Numbered from the stretch's first letter, positions 1 through 8,640 are shown. The stretch is 64,000 nucleotides of DNA from Bacteroides luhongzhouii (GCF_009193295.2 NZ_CP059973.1:3472001-3536000); one strand, 5' to 3'. Numbers and translations are program-made. Notes: a model not told the origin generated them from the letters alone.

Positions 1-514
1 ATCTACATTGGCCTTAGCAGGTAATGGTATTACAGATTTTCCCAAGGGAGCTTTAGATGGAAAGTATACTAATTATTTACAAAGTTTGGATTTAAGCTAT
101 AATAAATTAAAAAAGTTACCCGAAGATTTTGATGCGACAAAGATGCCTTATCTCTATGGTATTGATTTGAGTAATAATCATTTTGAGAAAGTTGCTACAG
201 GTCCGTTGAATATCGATCATTTGAATGTATATGCATTTAGGAATCAACGTGATGAACAAGGTAATCGTACTGTCTCTGATTGGCCGTCAGGTATATCTCA
301 ATGCCCGAGTTTGCTTGCGGTGTATTTAGGTGGTAATGATTTCCGGAAGGTGGAAGAAAGCCTGACTGGGTTTAGAATCGTTGAAATCAAAGATAACCCG
401 AACATAATGATCGACGTATCAGCTGCTTGTAATTATATCAAAGCTGGTTATTTATTATTGATCTATGATCGTACACAGGCTATTCGTGGTTGCGATGCTT
501 TGGATTTAGAATGA
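1..514 (+). CDS. Leucine-rich-repeat protein, 3' part only
   Basis: The reading frame is open from the first bases of the window and ends at a TGA at 512-514, so the 5' end lies outside. At least two leucine-rich repeats are visible near the N-terminal side (LQSLDLSYNKLKKLP and LYGIDLSNNHFEKV), followed by a weaker repeat (LLAVYLGGNDFRKV). The tail contains three or four Cys residues. It is probably the end of a secreted or surface LRR protein like its downstream neighbour, which starts about 30 bases later on the same strand and carries similar repeats. LRRs suggest protein or glycan binding; no catalytic motif is visible. The N-terminal signal or lipobox cannot be judged. Confidence 0.8.
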   Translation, partial: STLALAGNGITDFPKGALDGKYTNYLQSLDLSYNKLKKLPEDFDATKMPYLYGIDLSNNHFEKVATGPLNIDHLNVYAFRNQRDEQGNRTVSDWPSGISQCPSLLAVYLGGNDFRKVEESLTGFRIVEIKDNPNIMIDVSAACNYIKAGYLLLIYDRTQAIRGCDALDLE

Positions 515-545
515 TACATTTATGATAATAAAAAGAAATTTGAAT

Positions 546-2318
546 ATGAAATCGTTATTAAAGATAGCTTTCAGCATTTTTGCCGGTATGTGTATATTTG
601 CTGCTTGCGATGACTCTGATGATAATACTGTTTCCGGTTTATCAATTGACACCGAAGAAATAACTTTGGGTGCTGAAGGAGGAACTGAAAAAGTAAATGT
701 CGCTGCAGGGACAAAATGGGTTGCTAAGGTAGATCAGCCTTGGGTACAAGTTATGCCGGCAAACGGAGTGGGGTCTGCTGAATGTACAATTGTGGTAGAC
801 ACAACACTAAGCAACAAAGTGCGGCATGCTGCAATAACATTTATGCCGGAAGGTGCTGCTGCTCAGAAATTAGAGGTACACCAGACTGGTTACGGAAAAA
901 TGATTGGTGTTAGTAAAGAGGAAGTCGAAATTCCGAATATGGCGGCATTAGACAAACGTGTTTTCTATGTATCTGTTACAGCAAATGTTCCTTTCAAGAT
1001 TGAGTATGAAGAAGATATAGAAGGAGGAGTGAATACATTTGCATTGAATGCTACCGCTAAGACATGGGTTCAGAATGATAACTATGAGCAAAATTTGACT
1101 GCTGGTGCCCGTCCTCGTACCACTAAGGTTCGTTTTACCTGGAATATGAATACGGATCCTCAAAAAAGAAATATGAAGGTTAAATTCCTACCATTGAACG
1201 AGGAGGACAAGGAGAAAACACAAACAGCAGAATTGTTGGTTAGACAGGAAGCTTCTCCTGAAATTAAGGATACTCGCGAGGGAGATTCAATAGCATTGAT
1301 CATTATTCGTGAAAAGGTACGCAGTATGACAACTTGGGATACAAGTGAAAAGCTGGATTATTGGACAGGTGTCAAATTATGGGAGAAGAAAGATCCGGAA
1401 GTGAAAGCGAAACCGGAATTGCTTGGTCGTGTACGTTCTGCAGAATTCCGAATGCTGGCAACTAAAGAAAGTCTTCCGGCGGAAGTTGCCAAATTGACTT
1501 ATGTAGAGTCATTGACTTTCTATGGCAATGAGAACACAATGTTATTATATGATTTGGAGTTAGGTTCTTCGGTATGTGGTCTGAAGTATCTGAAGAATTT
1601 GGCAATAAATGCTTACGGTATATCTAAACTGCCGGATGAATTTAAAAATCTGAGTTCGTTAGAGAAACTGGATTTGAGTAGTAATAATTTTGAGGAGATA
1701 CCAACAATGTTGGATCCTGAAAATTTCCCGAACTTAAAATCATTAAGCTTTACTAATATGCAACGTTATTCTGTTGTTACCAATTTGCAAACAGATACGA
1801 GGGAGCATTTAGGATTAGTGATTAATCTAAATAGCAGCTATGATAAGAATACTATTGCATTTAAAAAATTATTAAAATGGGATAAGTTGGAGAGACTCAG
1901 TTTGACGGGTAACTTGATTTACGGACAATTGCCTGATATGAAAGATGTTCCTTGTTATACTTTGAGTGATGTTACAACATCTGCTTTGGGCGATACGTTG
2001 AAAGTTGCTTGGGGAGGAGAACTGGGCTTTGAGGACACAACAGGTGAGGAGGGTATTTTGGCAAAGACTCCAAGAGTGTTGCCTAATACTAAAGTATTTG
2101 CAATTAACCTGAATTTCTTGAGTGGAACTGTGCCTGATTGGATTAAAAACCATCCTTATTATTCAAAATGGGATCCTTTTACTTTCATTTATACTCAAGA
2201 AGATGGAAAAATAGATAAGACAGGAAAGGTTGTCGGATTTGATTCGGATGCTATTCCTGCGAATCTGGATAAATATTATGAGTGGTATCCTATGCGTAGA
2301 CCGGAAAAAGTAGAATAA
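546..2318 (+). CDS. BACON-domain / leucine-rich-repeat lipoprotein
   Basis: The ATG at 546 is chosen over one at 522 because it puts a clean lipoprotein signal at the N-terminus: charged MKSLLK, a hydrophobic stretch, then a lipobox ending FAAC with Cys21. Residues about 30-115 look like a BACON domain (AEGGTEKVNVAAGTKWVAK, then a VHQTGYG end strand), with a second, more divergent copy to about residue 240. The C-terminal half holds LRRs such as LKNLAINAYGISKLPDEF and LEKLDLSSNNFEEIP. BACON domains in Bacteroides surface proteins are thought to bind glycans or mucin; the ligand here is unknown. The gene ends two bases before the subtilase gene, so the two are probably co-transcribed and translationally coupled. 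Confidence 0.85.
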   Translation: MKSLLKIAFSIFAGMCIFAACDDSDDNTVSGLSIDTEEITLGAEGGTEKVNVAAGTKWVAKVDQPWVQVMPANGVGSAECTIVVDTTLSNKVRHAAITFMPEGAAAQKLEVHQTGYGKMIGVSKEEVEIPNMAALDKRVFYVSVTANVPFKIEYEEDIEGGVNTFALNATAKTWVQNDNYEQNLTAGARPRTTKVRFTWNMNTDPQKRNMKVKFLPLNEEDKEKTQTAELLVRQEASPEIKDTREGDSIALIIIREKVRSMTTWDTSEKLDYWTGVKLWEKKDPEVKAKPELLGRVRSAEFRMLATKESLPAEVAKLTYVESLTFYGNENTMLLYDLELGSSVCGLKYLKNLAINAYGISKLPDEFKNLSSLEKLDLSSNNFEEIPTMLDPENFPNLKSLSFTNMQRYSVVTNLQTDTREHLGLVINLNSSYDKNTIAFKKLLKWDKLERLSLTGNLIYGQLPDMKDVPCYTLSDVTTSALGDTLKVAWGGELGFEDTTGEEGILAKTPRVLPNTKVFAINLNFLSGTVPDWIKNHPYYSKWDPFTFIYTQEDGKIDKTGKVVGFDSDAIPANLDKYYEWYPMRRPEKVE

Positions 2319-2320
2319 GT

Positions 2321-4411
2321 ATGAAGAAGATATATTTGATTTTAATGGCTGCATTTGCAGTAACATTTGGTGCATGTACGGACAACGGTCTTGTAGGAGA
2401 TGCTACTCTCGAAGGACCGGAGGCTCCGGTTATCAATTCTCCTGATGGTGCCAATGTAGGCGAGATTATGGTGAAATTTAAACAGGAAGTAACTACTACG
2501 TTAGATCAATCTGCTACGCGGGCTATGGCTGGGGTAGTAACTCGCTCCGGTATTTCCTCAATAGACAATGTACTTGATAATATCGGTACTTATAAATTTG
2601 AAAGAATCTTTCCGGTGGATAACCGGAAAGAGGATCTTACTCGTGAATCCGGCTTACATCTTTGGTATGTGATTCATTTTGACAAAGCTGTTGACATAGA
2701 AAAGGTCGCTCAGAGTCTGTCAAAGTTGAATGAAGTGTCAAAAATAGAATATAGCCATTGCATTAAGAGAGCTTATGATCCTGCGGATAAACCTACGTTT
2801 TTGACAGCTGATGTACTTAGAAAGAGAGCAATGACACGCGCTGTTGCTTCAAATGGAACTTTTTCTGATACTTATCTGGATTTACAATGGGGCTACATTA
2901 ATGATGGAAAGATTCTTGAAGGAGTGGAAGCTGATAATGGTGATCTTGTAGCTCAAGCTAAACAGGGGGTAGACGTCGGTTGCAAAGATGCATGGGCAAA
3001 ATGTACTGGTGATCCATCAATTATTGTTGCTGTATTGGATGAAGGTGTAATGTGGGATCATGCTGACTTACATGCTAATATGTGGGAGAATCCGAGAGAA
3101 ACATTTGGGGCACGGACTGATGCTGATAATAATGGTTATAATGGTGATAAATATGGTTATAACTTTGTGAACGATATGGGATTCATTTCCTATGATGATG
3201 TAAATGATACCGGACATGGAACACATGTAGCTGGAACAATTGCCGCAGTGAATAATAACGGTATAGGTGTTTGTGGTATCGCAGGTGGTGACGGGACTCC
3301 TGATAGCGGGGTGAAAATCATGTCATGCCAAGTGTTTGCCGGAGACGCAGGTTCTACCTTGTATCAGGAAGCGAAAGCCATTAAATATGCTGCTGATAAT
3401 GGTGCGGTAGTGTTGCAGTGTAGCTGGGGATATAATTCAGGATTGTCCAATCCGTTGAATTATTCTCCCGGATATACAACTGATAAACAATGGCTAACTG
3501 CTTGTCCGCTTGAAAAGGAAGCATTGGATTATTTTATTCACAATGCAGGTTCTCCCAATGGAGTAATTGATGGTGGTATTGCTGTTTTTGCCGGTGGTAA
3601 TGAGTATGCTGCGATGCCGGGATATCCGGGGGCTTATTCTGATTATGTTTCTGTAGCTGCTATAGCCGCTGATGGTACCCCTTCTGCATATACAAACTAT
3701 GGAGATGCAATTAACATTTCAGCTCCTGGTGGAGATAGTGAATATCATAGAAGTGATTTTGGTAAGATCTATTCGACTTTACCTCCATTAGCAGCTGACA
3801 GAGATAAGCATGATTCGGATGGAGAAAAAGAAGGATACGGATATATGGAAGGTACTTCTATGGCCTGTCCTCATGTTTCTGGTGTTATTGCATTAGGGCT
3901 TTCGTATGCTGCTCAACAACATCGTCATTTCCGTGCAGAGGATTTTCGTGACTTAGTGTATAAATCTGTAAGTGCAAAAATAGAGGACTATTTTACTGAA
4001 GAAACAAAAACATTCTGGATGAATTACTCTGCAGCTGGTTCTATGTCGCAGATGCAGATGGAACGGGGTGCATATATTGGTAAAATGGGCTCCGGGTTAA
4101 TTAGTGCTGCCAAGTTGCTGAATGCCATTGCTGGTGGTGCCGGAATTGATATGAATCAGAAAGTTCCTAATACTTTTGTCCTGATAAATAGTACAGCTAC
4201 AGTAAATTATATCCGTTTCTTTGAAAATGGGGAGAGTCTTTCATTTACTAGTGATGTGGCCGATAAAACAGTAGCAACTATGGAGAGTACGGATGGTAAA
4301 ACATTCGTTATAACAGGTTTGAAAGCTGGTTCAACGAAGGCAACTGTAACAGGAGGAGGAAAAACAAAGGAATTCTATATCACGGTACGCAAAAATAGTA
4401 GTTGGATGTAG
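2321..4411 (+). CDS. Subtilisin-like (S8) serine protease lipoprotein
   Basis: The N-terminus is a lipoprotein signal ending FGAC (Cys19). Residues about 40-150 resemble a fervidolysin-type propeptide (GEIMVKFKQE). The S8 triad is complete: Asp240 in AVLDEGVMWDH, His299 in GHGTHVAGTI and Ser513 in GTSMACPHVSG. The oxyanion Asn lies in a FAGGNEY segment. A C-terminal Ig-like (Big_2-type) domain occupies roughly the last 80 residues. It should be an active, lipid-anchored endoprotease facing the periplasm or cell surface, matured by propeptide removal. It sits directly downstream of the BACON/LRR lipoprotein and 10 bases upstream of a DUF1573 gene, so it may process proteins encoded in the same operon; that link is inference. 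Confidence 0.92.
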   Translation: MKKIYLILMAAFAVTFGACTDNGLVGDATLEGPEAPVINSPDGANVGEIMVKFKQEVTTTLDQSATRAMAGVVTRSGISSIDNVLDNIGTYKFERIFPVDNRKEDLTRESGLHLWYVIHFDKAVDIEKVAQSLSKLNEVSKIEYSHCIKRAYDPADKPTFLTADVLRKRAMTRAVASNGTFSDTYLDLQWGYINDGKILEGVEADNGDLVAQAKQGVDVGCKDAWAKCTGDPSIIVAVLDEGVMWDHADLHANMWENPRETFGARTDADNNGYNGDKYGYNFVNDMGFISYDDVNDTGHGTHVAGTIAAVNNNGIGVCGIAGGDGTPDSGVKIMSCQVFAGDAGSTLYQEAKAIKYAADNGAVVLQCSWGYNSGLSNPLNYSPGYTTDKQWLTACPLEKEALDYFIHNAGSPNGVIDGGIAVFAGGNEYAAMPGYPGAYSDYVSVAAIAADGTPSAYTNYGDAINISAPGGDSEYHRSDFGKIYSTLPPLAADRDKHDSDGEKEGYGYMEGTSMACPHVSGVIALGLSYAAQQHRHFRAEDFRDLVYKSVSAKIEDYFTEETKTFWMNYSAAGSMSQMQMERGAYIGKMGSGLISAAKLLNAIAGGAGIDMNQKVPNTFVLINSTATVNYIRFFENGESLSFTSDVADKTVATMESTDGKTFVITGLKAGSTKATVTGGGKTKEFYITVRKNSSWM

Positions 4412-4421
4412 AATATAGTAA

Positions 4422-5237
4422 ATGGATATTATGGAAGCAGTAATGTGGATATATAGCTTGATGCTACTAACAATCCCTGTGTCAGTGACGGCACAGGGGA
4501 GGTTAGCATCCCGTGCAGAAATAGATTCGATAATGAACCCGCCTTTATTAGATGGGAAAGGCGCTTTATGCTTTGAGACGACAACAATTAATATTGGACG
4601 TTTGTCTGAAGATGATAAGCCTGTCAGTTACCGTTTTTATTTCCGTAATACAAGTAAAGAAACGATTGTATTGACAAGAGTTTCCACTTCATGTGGATGC
4701 ACAACGGCTTCATTTACTAAAAAGCCTGTAAAACCGGGAGAAAAAGGAATAATAGAATTGACCTTTAATCCGTTCGAACAGGTTGGAAAATTGAATAAAA
4801 GAGCATTTCTTTACACCAATCTTTCAGAAAGATATCCTACAGAGAAAATCACATTGTCTGGGGAGGTAACTCCTACCTCTAATGAGTGGAGGGAATATCC
4901 TTATTTAATGGGAAATGTATTGAGATTGAGGCAATCGACTGTTGCTTTTAATGAACTACCACGCAACGCTACCCGTGTTGAGCGTTTAGTTTGTGTTAAT
5001 AGTAGTCGGACTTCTTTGCACCTTTCAGCTATGATTATTCCTCGATATGCAATGTTTCGTACGGAACCAGAAATAATTGAACCGGGTAAAGAGGCTGATA
5101 TTGTCATTACAATAGATAGCAGGCTACTACCTCCTGTGGTGAAAAATGAATTTACATTTCCTGTTATTATAAAAGGTATTGATTCTAAACCTTCGGAACG
5201 TACTATTTATGTGAAGGTCTCCTTACAAAATGAATGA
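4422..5237 (+). CDS. DUF1573-domain secreted protein
   Basis: A hydrophobic N-terminal segment ending VSVTAQG looks like a signal peptide; an ATG at 4443 would give a shorter, more typical one. Residues about 50-135 match the DUF1573 pattern: FYFRNTSKETIVL, the SCGCT cysteine motif, then KPVKPGEKGIIELTF, a beta-sandwich related to ASPM-SPD-2-Hydin domains. The second half looks like a further Ig-like sandwich. DUF1573 proteins are abundant in Bacteroidetes and have no established function. The gene follows the subtilase by 10 bases and precedes a small lipoprotein by 27, so it is very likely part of the same secreted-protein operon. Confidence 0.85.
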   Translation: MDIMEAVMWIYSLMLLTIPVSVTAQGRLASRAEIDSIMNPPLLDGKGALCFETTTINIGRLSEDDKPVSYRFYFRNTSKETIVLTRVSTSCGCTTASFTKKPVKPGEKGIIELTFNPFEQVGKLNKRAFLYTNLSERYPTEKITLSGEVTPTSNEWREYPYLMGNVLRLRQSTVAFNELPRNATRVERLVCVNSSRTSLHLSAMIIPRYAMFRTEPEIIEPGKEADIVITIDSRLLPPVVKNEFTFPVIIKGIDSKPSERTIYVKVSLQNE

Positions 5238-5264
5238 TATAATGAACTAATAAAAAAGAAGAAT

Positions 5265-5759
5265 ATGAAAACTCTTTTCAGAATGATGGCGCTTTTTACA
5301 CTTCTATTTTGCATGTCCTCTTGTGGGGATGATGATGAAATAACTATTGAATCAATGGAAGTGAATTATGCTAATATAGCAGGAACATGGCGTCTTACCG
5401 AATGGAATGGTGAGAAAATAGATGAACCACGTTATTCGTATATTACGTTTAGTCGTAAAGCGGAAGATGGAAAACGTGCGTTCATGATGTATACCAATTT
5501 AAACAGTGCTGTGTCAGAACGCGTCAGTGGTGCTTTCGATTTAGCTATTAATGATGATTCAAAAGATATTATCAGTGGAACATACGATTATACCTTGAGC
5601 ACGGATGATGAGTGGGAACATGTATATGTGATTACTGGATTGGATGATAAATCGATGACTTGGATTGCTGAAGATGATGTTGAAGAAGTACGTATCTACA
5701 CTCGTTGTAGTGAGGTGCCGGCTGATATTGTAGCTGGAACTCGGGCTTTATTTCAATAA
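5265..5759 (+). CDS. Small lipocalin-like lipoprotein
   Basis: The signal peptide ends with the lipobox MSSC followed by an acidic GDDDE run, a sequence typical of surface-exported Bacteroides lipoproteins. Residues about 40-150 contain IAGTWRLTEWNGEKI and alternating beta strands, resembling the lipocalin-like domain common in Bacteroides. There are no catalytic motifs. It is the last gene of the operon, since a strong terminator hairpin follows immediately. The role is probably ligand binding or a structural accessory to the protease/LRR proteins upstream. The lipoprotein call is firm; the fold is less certain. Confidence 0.75.
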   Translation: MKTLFRMMALFTLLFCMSSCGDDDEITIESMEVNYANIAGTWRLTEWNGEKIDEPRYSYITFSRKAEDGKRAFMMYTNLNSAVSERVSGAFDLAINDDSKDIISGTYDYTLSTDDEWEHVYVITGLDDKSMTWIAEDDVEEVRIYTRCSEVPADIVAGTRALFQ

Positions 5760-5761
5760 GC

Positions 5762-5824
5762 ATCGGATTGTATTATAGAAACTCGGGTGATAAGCTGAAT
5801 AGAGTTTGTCATCCGATTTTTTTT
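5762..5824 (+). terminator. Rho-independent terminator after the secreted-protein operon
   Basis: ATCGGAT (5762-5768) pairs with ATCCGAT (5811-5817), and an inner GAAACTC/GAGTTTG pair extends the stem. A run of about seven T follows. It closes the operon ending at 5759. Confidence 0.75.
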
Positions 5825-5879
5825 ATGTATATCATTCTAACGATGATTACTTATTTAGATAATTTTTTCTCATAATTTG

Positions 5880-5910
5880 TTTGTTTATTCTAAAGAACTT
5901 CTTATCTTTG
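5880..5910 (+). promoter_or_regulatory. Bacteroides-type promoter for the perR-rubrerythrin operon
   Basis: TTTG at 5880-5883, 19 bases, then TATCTTTG at 5903-5910, an excellent match to the Bacteroides primary-sigma consensus TTTG-N19-21-TAnnTTTG. The start codon lies about 45 bases downstream. The -7 box falls inside the longest possible reading frame, which supports the later ATG as the real start. Confidence 0.8.
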
Positions 5911-5955
5911 CATTGGATTTATAATTGTAATGAATACAACTTTGAAAAAGGAAAG

Positions 5956-6387
5956 ATGATGAAACCATACGATCGATTATTAGAGCATAATATCAAGCCT
6001 TCCATGCAACGTATCGCTATCATGGAATATTTGATGGGGCATCCGATTCATCCATCGGCTGATGATATTTACACAGCATTGTCTCCTTCAATGCCGACAC
6101 TTTCAAAGACAACGGTTTATAATACTTTGAAATTGTTTTCGGAACAGGGAGCAGCGCAAATGCTTACGATTGATGAAAAGAATACAAACTTTGATGCGGA
6201 TACTTCTGTACATTCCCATTTCCTTTGCAAACGTTGCGGACATATTTATGACTTAAAATGTCCGGAAGCGATTAAACAAGTGGAAAATCTGGAAATGGAT
6301 GGTCATCAGGTATCGGAAGTTCATTATTATTATAAAGGTATTTGCAAGAATTGCTTAAGTAAAGATAAAGAGACACGTATTGACTAA
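5956..6387 (+). CDS. Fur-family transcriptional regulator, PerR-like
   Basis: 143 residues, usual for the family. The start at 5956 follows an A/G-rich stretch and the promoter; a longer TTG-initiated frame would begin upstream of the -7 box. The winged helix holds PTLSKTTVYNTLKLF (about 47-61). Structural zinc CxxC pairs are at Cys91/94 and Cys130/133. The metal-site residues look like PerR rather than Fur: Asp80 in NFDAD aligns with the PerR Asp of RFD, with His86, His88 and Asp99 also present. PerR proteins sense peroxide by iron-catalysed histidine oxidation and repress peroxide-defence genes. The next gene, 22 bases downstream, is a peroxide-reducing rubrerythrin, which fits. DNA targets cannot be read from this window. 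Confidence 0.88.
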   Translation: MMKPYDRLLEHNIKPSMQRIAIMEYLMGHPIHPSADDIYTALSPSMPTLSKTTVYNTLKLFSEQGAAQMLTIDEKNTNFDADTSVHSHFLCKRCGHIYDLKCPEAIKQVENLEMDGHQVSEVHYYYKGICKNCLSKDKETRID

Positions 6388-6409
6388 TTAATTTAAAATT
6401 GAGAAGAAA

Positions 6410-6970
6410 ATGAAGAAATTTAGATGTACTGTATGCGGTTACGTCCATGAAGGTGACGCAGCTCCTGAGAAATGTCCATTGTGTAAAGCTCCTGCCAGCA
6501 AATTCGTAGAAGTTGTTGAAGTAGAAGGTGGCGCATTGTCTTTTGCTGACGAACACGTTATCGGTGTTGCAAAAGGTTGTGACGAAGAAATGATTAAGGA
6601 CCTGAACAATCACTTCATGGGAGAATGTACTGAAGTTGGTATGTATTTGGCCATGAGCCGTCAGGCAGACCGCGAAGGTTATCCTGAAGTAGCTGAAGCG
6701 TTCAAACGTTACGCTTGGGAAGAAGCTGAACATGCAGCTAAGTTTGCAGAACTGTTGGGTGACTGCGTATGGGATACTAAAACTAACCTGCAGAAACGTA
6801 AAGACGCTGAACAAGGTGCATGCGAAGACAAAAAACGTATCGCAACCCGTGCTAAAGCTTTGAACTTGGATGCTATCCATGACACTGTACACGAAATGTG
6901 CAAAGACGAAGCTCGTCACGGTAAAGGTTTTGAAGGATTATACAACCGTTATTTCGGTGATAAGAAATAA
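6410..6970 (+). CDS. Reverse rubrerythrin (N-terminal rubredoxin, C-terminal diiron domain)
   Basis: The order of domains is reversed relative to classical rubrerythrin. A rubredoxin-type Fe(Cys)4 site comes first (Cys6/Cys9 and Cys22/Cys25 in CTVCGY and CPLC), then a four-helix ferritin-like diiron domain with the carboxylate/His ligand segments [18 protein letters not shown] and DEARHGKGF. Such revRbr proteins act as NAD(P)H-dependent H2O2 (and O2) reductases in anaerobes, with electrons from a reductase encoded elsewhere. It lies directly behind the PerR-like regulator and is probably in the same transcript and under its control. It is followed by a strong terminator. Codon use is typical of highly expressed Bacteroides genes. 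Confidence 0.93.
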   Translation: MKKFRCTVCGYVHEGDAAPEKCPLCKAPASKFVEVVEVEGGALSFADEHVIGVAKGCDEEMIKDLNNHFMGECTEVGMYLAMSRQADREGYPEVAEAFKRYAWEEAEHAAKFAELLGDCVWDTKTNLQKRKDAEQGACEDKKRIATRAKALNLDAIHDTVHEMCKDEARHGKGFEGLYNRYFGDKK

Positions 6971-6989
6971 TTAAGCCTAATAAACTCTT

Positions 6990-7027
6990 AAAAGGTCTGT
7001 ATTCCGCAACGAGTACAGACCTTTTTT
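6990..7027 (+). terminator. Rho-independent terminator after rubrerythrin
   Basis: AAAAGGTCTGTA (6990-7001) pairs perfectly with TACAGACCTTTT (7014-7025) around a 12-base loop, and the stem runs into a T tract. Confidence 0.9.
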
Positions 7028-7030
7028 ATT

Positions 7031-7038
7031 TATATTTG
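7031..7038 (+). promoter_or_regulatory. Probable -7 box for the nitroreductase gene
   Basis: TATATTTG matches TAnnTTTG exactly, 26 bases upstream of the start codon. No clear -33 TTTG is seen because that region is the preceding terminator. Confidence 0.5.
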
Positions 7039-7064
7039 TCTACCAATTTTTAAATACCACAGTT

Positions 7065-7700
7065 ATGAGAAAAGTACAACTATTGTTAGTTTGTTTAATG
7101 CTTTCAGCGGCTGCCTTTGCTGCTGATAAGGTGATTAAATTGCCGAAGCCTAATTTAAACCGCACTGGTGCGGTGATGAAGGCGTTGTCTGAACGACATT
7201 CAACTCGTGAATATGCTTCGAAAGCATTGAGCCTGGCTGATCTGTCTGATTTGTTGTGGGCAGCTAATGGAATAAACCGTAAGGAATCCGGAATGAGAAC
7301 CGCTCCGTCAGCGTTGAATAAACAGGATGTGGATGTATATGTGGTAATGCCTGAAGGTAGTTATCTGTATGATGCGAAAAATCATCAGTTGACACTGATA
7401 GCTGTGGGAGATCATCGTGGTGCAGTGGCTGGTGGTCAGGCATTTGTGAAAACAGCTCCGGTATCATTGGTTTTAATTAGTGATCTTTCACGGTTTGGCG
7501 ATGCCAAAAGTGTACGCAGTCAGTTGATGGGGGCTATGGATGCCGGTATTGTTTCCCAAAATATTTCAATCTTTTGTTCTGCTGCTAACTTGGCAACAGT
7601 ACCACGTGCTTCGATGGACAGTGAGCTGCTAAAGAAAGTTTTGAAATTAAAAGATAGTCAGATGCTAATGATGAATCATCCTGTAGGACACTTCAAATAA
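7065..7700 (+). CDS. Secreted SagB/nitroreductase-family protein
   Basis: An N-terminal signal peptide (MRKVQLLLVCLMLSAAAFAA) suggests export to the periplasm, unusual for a flavin enzyme. The rest is a short nitroreductase fold. RHSTREYASKALSLADLSDL is the FMN-contacting Arg-Ser/Thr-Arg segment, followed by LLWAANGINR and RTAPSA, with a C-terminal segment NHPVGHFK. The SagB-type nitroreductase subfamily of about 200 residues fits best. The substrate is unknown. It is monocistronic, with its own -7 box and a hairpin-forming repeat downstream. Its position beside rubrerythrin and thioredoxins suggests a redox role, but no motif identifies the reaction. Confidence 0.8.
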   Translation: MRKVQLLLVCLMLSAAAFAADKVIKLPKPNLNRTGAVMKALSERHSTREYASKALSLADLSDLLWAANGINRKESGMRTAPSALNKQDVDVYVVMPEGSYLYDAKNHQLTLIAVGDHRGAVAGGQAFVKTAPVSLVLISDLSRFGDAKSVRSQLMGAMDAGIVSQNISIFCSAANLATVPRASMDSELLKKVLKLKDSQMLMMNHPVGHFK

Positions 7701-7730
7701 GGATTCGCAGGAAGACTTATAGCCTATAAA

Positions 7731-7812
7731 AAAGAGTGACGCTATCTCTATCGGATACCGTCACTCTTTGCTTGTTATAGTGTCACTATCCTGAGTGGAT
7801 ACCGTCACTATA
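7731..7812. repeat. Four-copy AGTGACGSTATC dyad element (copy A), between convergent genes
   Basis: AGTGACGCTATC at 7735 (+), its inverse GATACCGTCACT at 7754, AGTGTCACTATC at 7779 (+) and GATACCGTCACT again at 7798. The first pair forms a 16-bp hairpin with one mismatch (7731-7746 with 7754-7769). The second pair (from 7776 and 7797) forms a weaker one. The hairpins could terminate both the nitroreductase (+) and thioredoxin (-) transcripts. The same core recurs at 58945-59019, also between convergent genes. Confidence 0.85.
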
Positions 7813-7821
7813 TTTTCTTCA

Positions 7822-8286
7822 TTATTTCAAGAGAAATTCATCAATCGCTTTCTTGTAAGTTGCTTTATCAGCAGCTCCACGGAAAAGCTGTGGATCCCCT
7901 TTCATCGGAATGAACACAAACAATGGAATACTTGTAGCATTAAACAAAGCGGCCAGTTCTTTTTGTTTATCCACGTTAACTTTGTAGATGACAATTTTCC
8001 CTGCATATTCCTTTGCCAGTTCTTTCATGATAGGAGCTGTTTGGCGACAAGGTCCGCACCAATCTGCATATAAGTCGATGATGGCGGGCTTGTCGCCTTT
8101 GTATTTCCACTCCTTTGATTTCTCATAATCGAAGACGTCTTTCAGAAACATATCTTTATCCATTACGACGACTTCACCGTTACCTGTTACCTCTTTTTTA
8201 CCTTGATTGGATTCCCCGCTGTCATTGAAAGCGTATATAATCACGCTTACCATGACAAGGGCTACCATTACTAATACTTTCTTCAT
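7822..8286 (-). CDS. Exported thioredoxin-like protein
   Basis: A hydrophobic N-terminal segment of about 20 residues (MKKVLVMVALVMVSVIIYAF) without a lipobox Cys indicates a signal peptide or membrane anchor. The thioredoxin fold follows a linker of about 40 residues. The active site is WCGPC in YADWCGPCRQ, and a cis-Pro lies in TSIPLFVF. It is likely a periplasmic disulfide reductase or a partner for secreted redox proteins. It lies 11 bases downstream of the cytoplasmic thioredoxin gene, so the pair appears to be one operon. A role in electron transfer to the periplasm is inference. Confidence 0.88.
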   Translation of the reverse strand: MKKVLVMVALVMVSVIIYAFNDSGESNQGKKEVTGNGEVVVMDKDMFLKDVFDYEKSKEWKYKGDKPAIIDLYADWCGPCRQTAPIMKELAKEYAGKIVIYKVNVDKQKELAALFNATSIPLFVFIPMKGDPQLFRGAADKATYKKAIDEFLLK

Positions 8287-8297
8287 TCGTTATCTTT

Positions 8298-8597
8298 TTA
8301 ACTATAATGCTTTTCAATAACCCCTTGCAGTTCGCTGCTATGGATTACGCCGGAATGTCTCCAGACGGCTTCTCCGTTTTTAAATAATATAAAGGTCGGC
8401 ACAGCCTGTATGCGATATTTAGTAGCCAGGTCTTCATGCTGGTCAACATCTATCTTTGCAATACGTGCTTTATCACCTACAATTAATTTTAGTTCTTCTA
8501 AAACCGGTTTCATTGCTTTACATGGTCCGCACCATTCTGCAAAGAAATCAACCAAAACTGGTACCGGTGACTGTATTAAATCTTCAAACTTTTCCAT
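8298..8597 (-). CDS. trxA: Thioredoxin
   Basis: At 99 residues this is a compact cytoplasmic thioredoxin with no signal. It has the canonical active site FFAEWCGPCKAMKP, the cis-Pro loop QAVPTFILF, and the buried Asp/Lys context (KIDVDQHEDLATKY). It reduces protein disulfides and is recycled by thioredoxin reductase, encoded elsewhere. It is the first gene of a two-gene operon with an exported thioredoxin. A TATATTTG -7 box lies 43 bases upstream of the start. Bacteroides genomes carry several trx paralogues, so this may not be the only general thioredoxin. Confidence 0.93.
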   Translation of the reverse strand: MEKFEDLIQSPVPVLVDFFAEWCGPCKAMKPVLEELKLIVGDKARIAKIDVDQHEDLATKYRIQAVPTFILFKNGEAVWRHSGVIHSSELQGVIEKHYS

Positions 8598-8640
8598 AAT
8601 CTTTCCTTTCTTAGAGTTAAATGGCAGTCATTGGAGACTG

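Noticed and set aside
6272..6919. Long minus-strand open frames opposite the rubrerythrin and other genes
   Set aside because: They are antisense shadows of well-supported genes, with no family motifs and no promoter.
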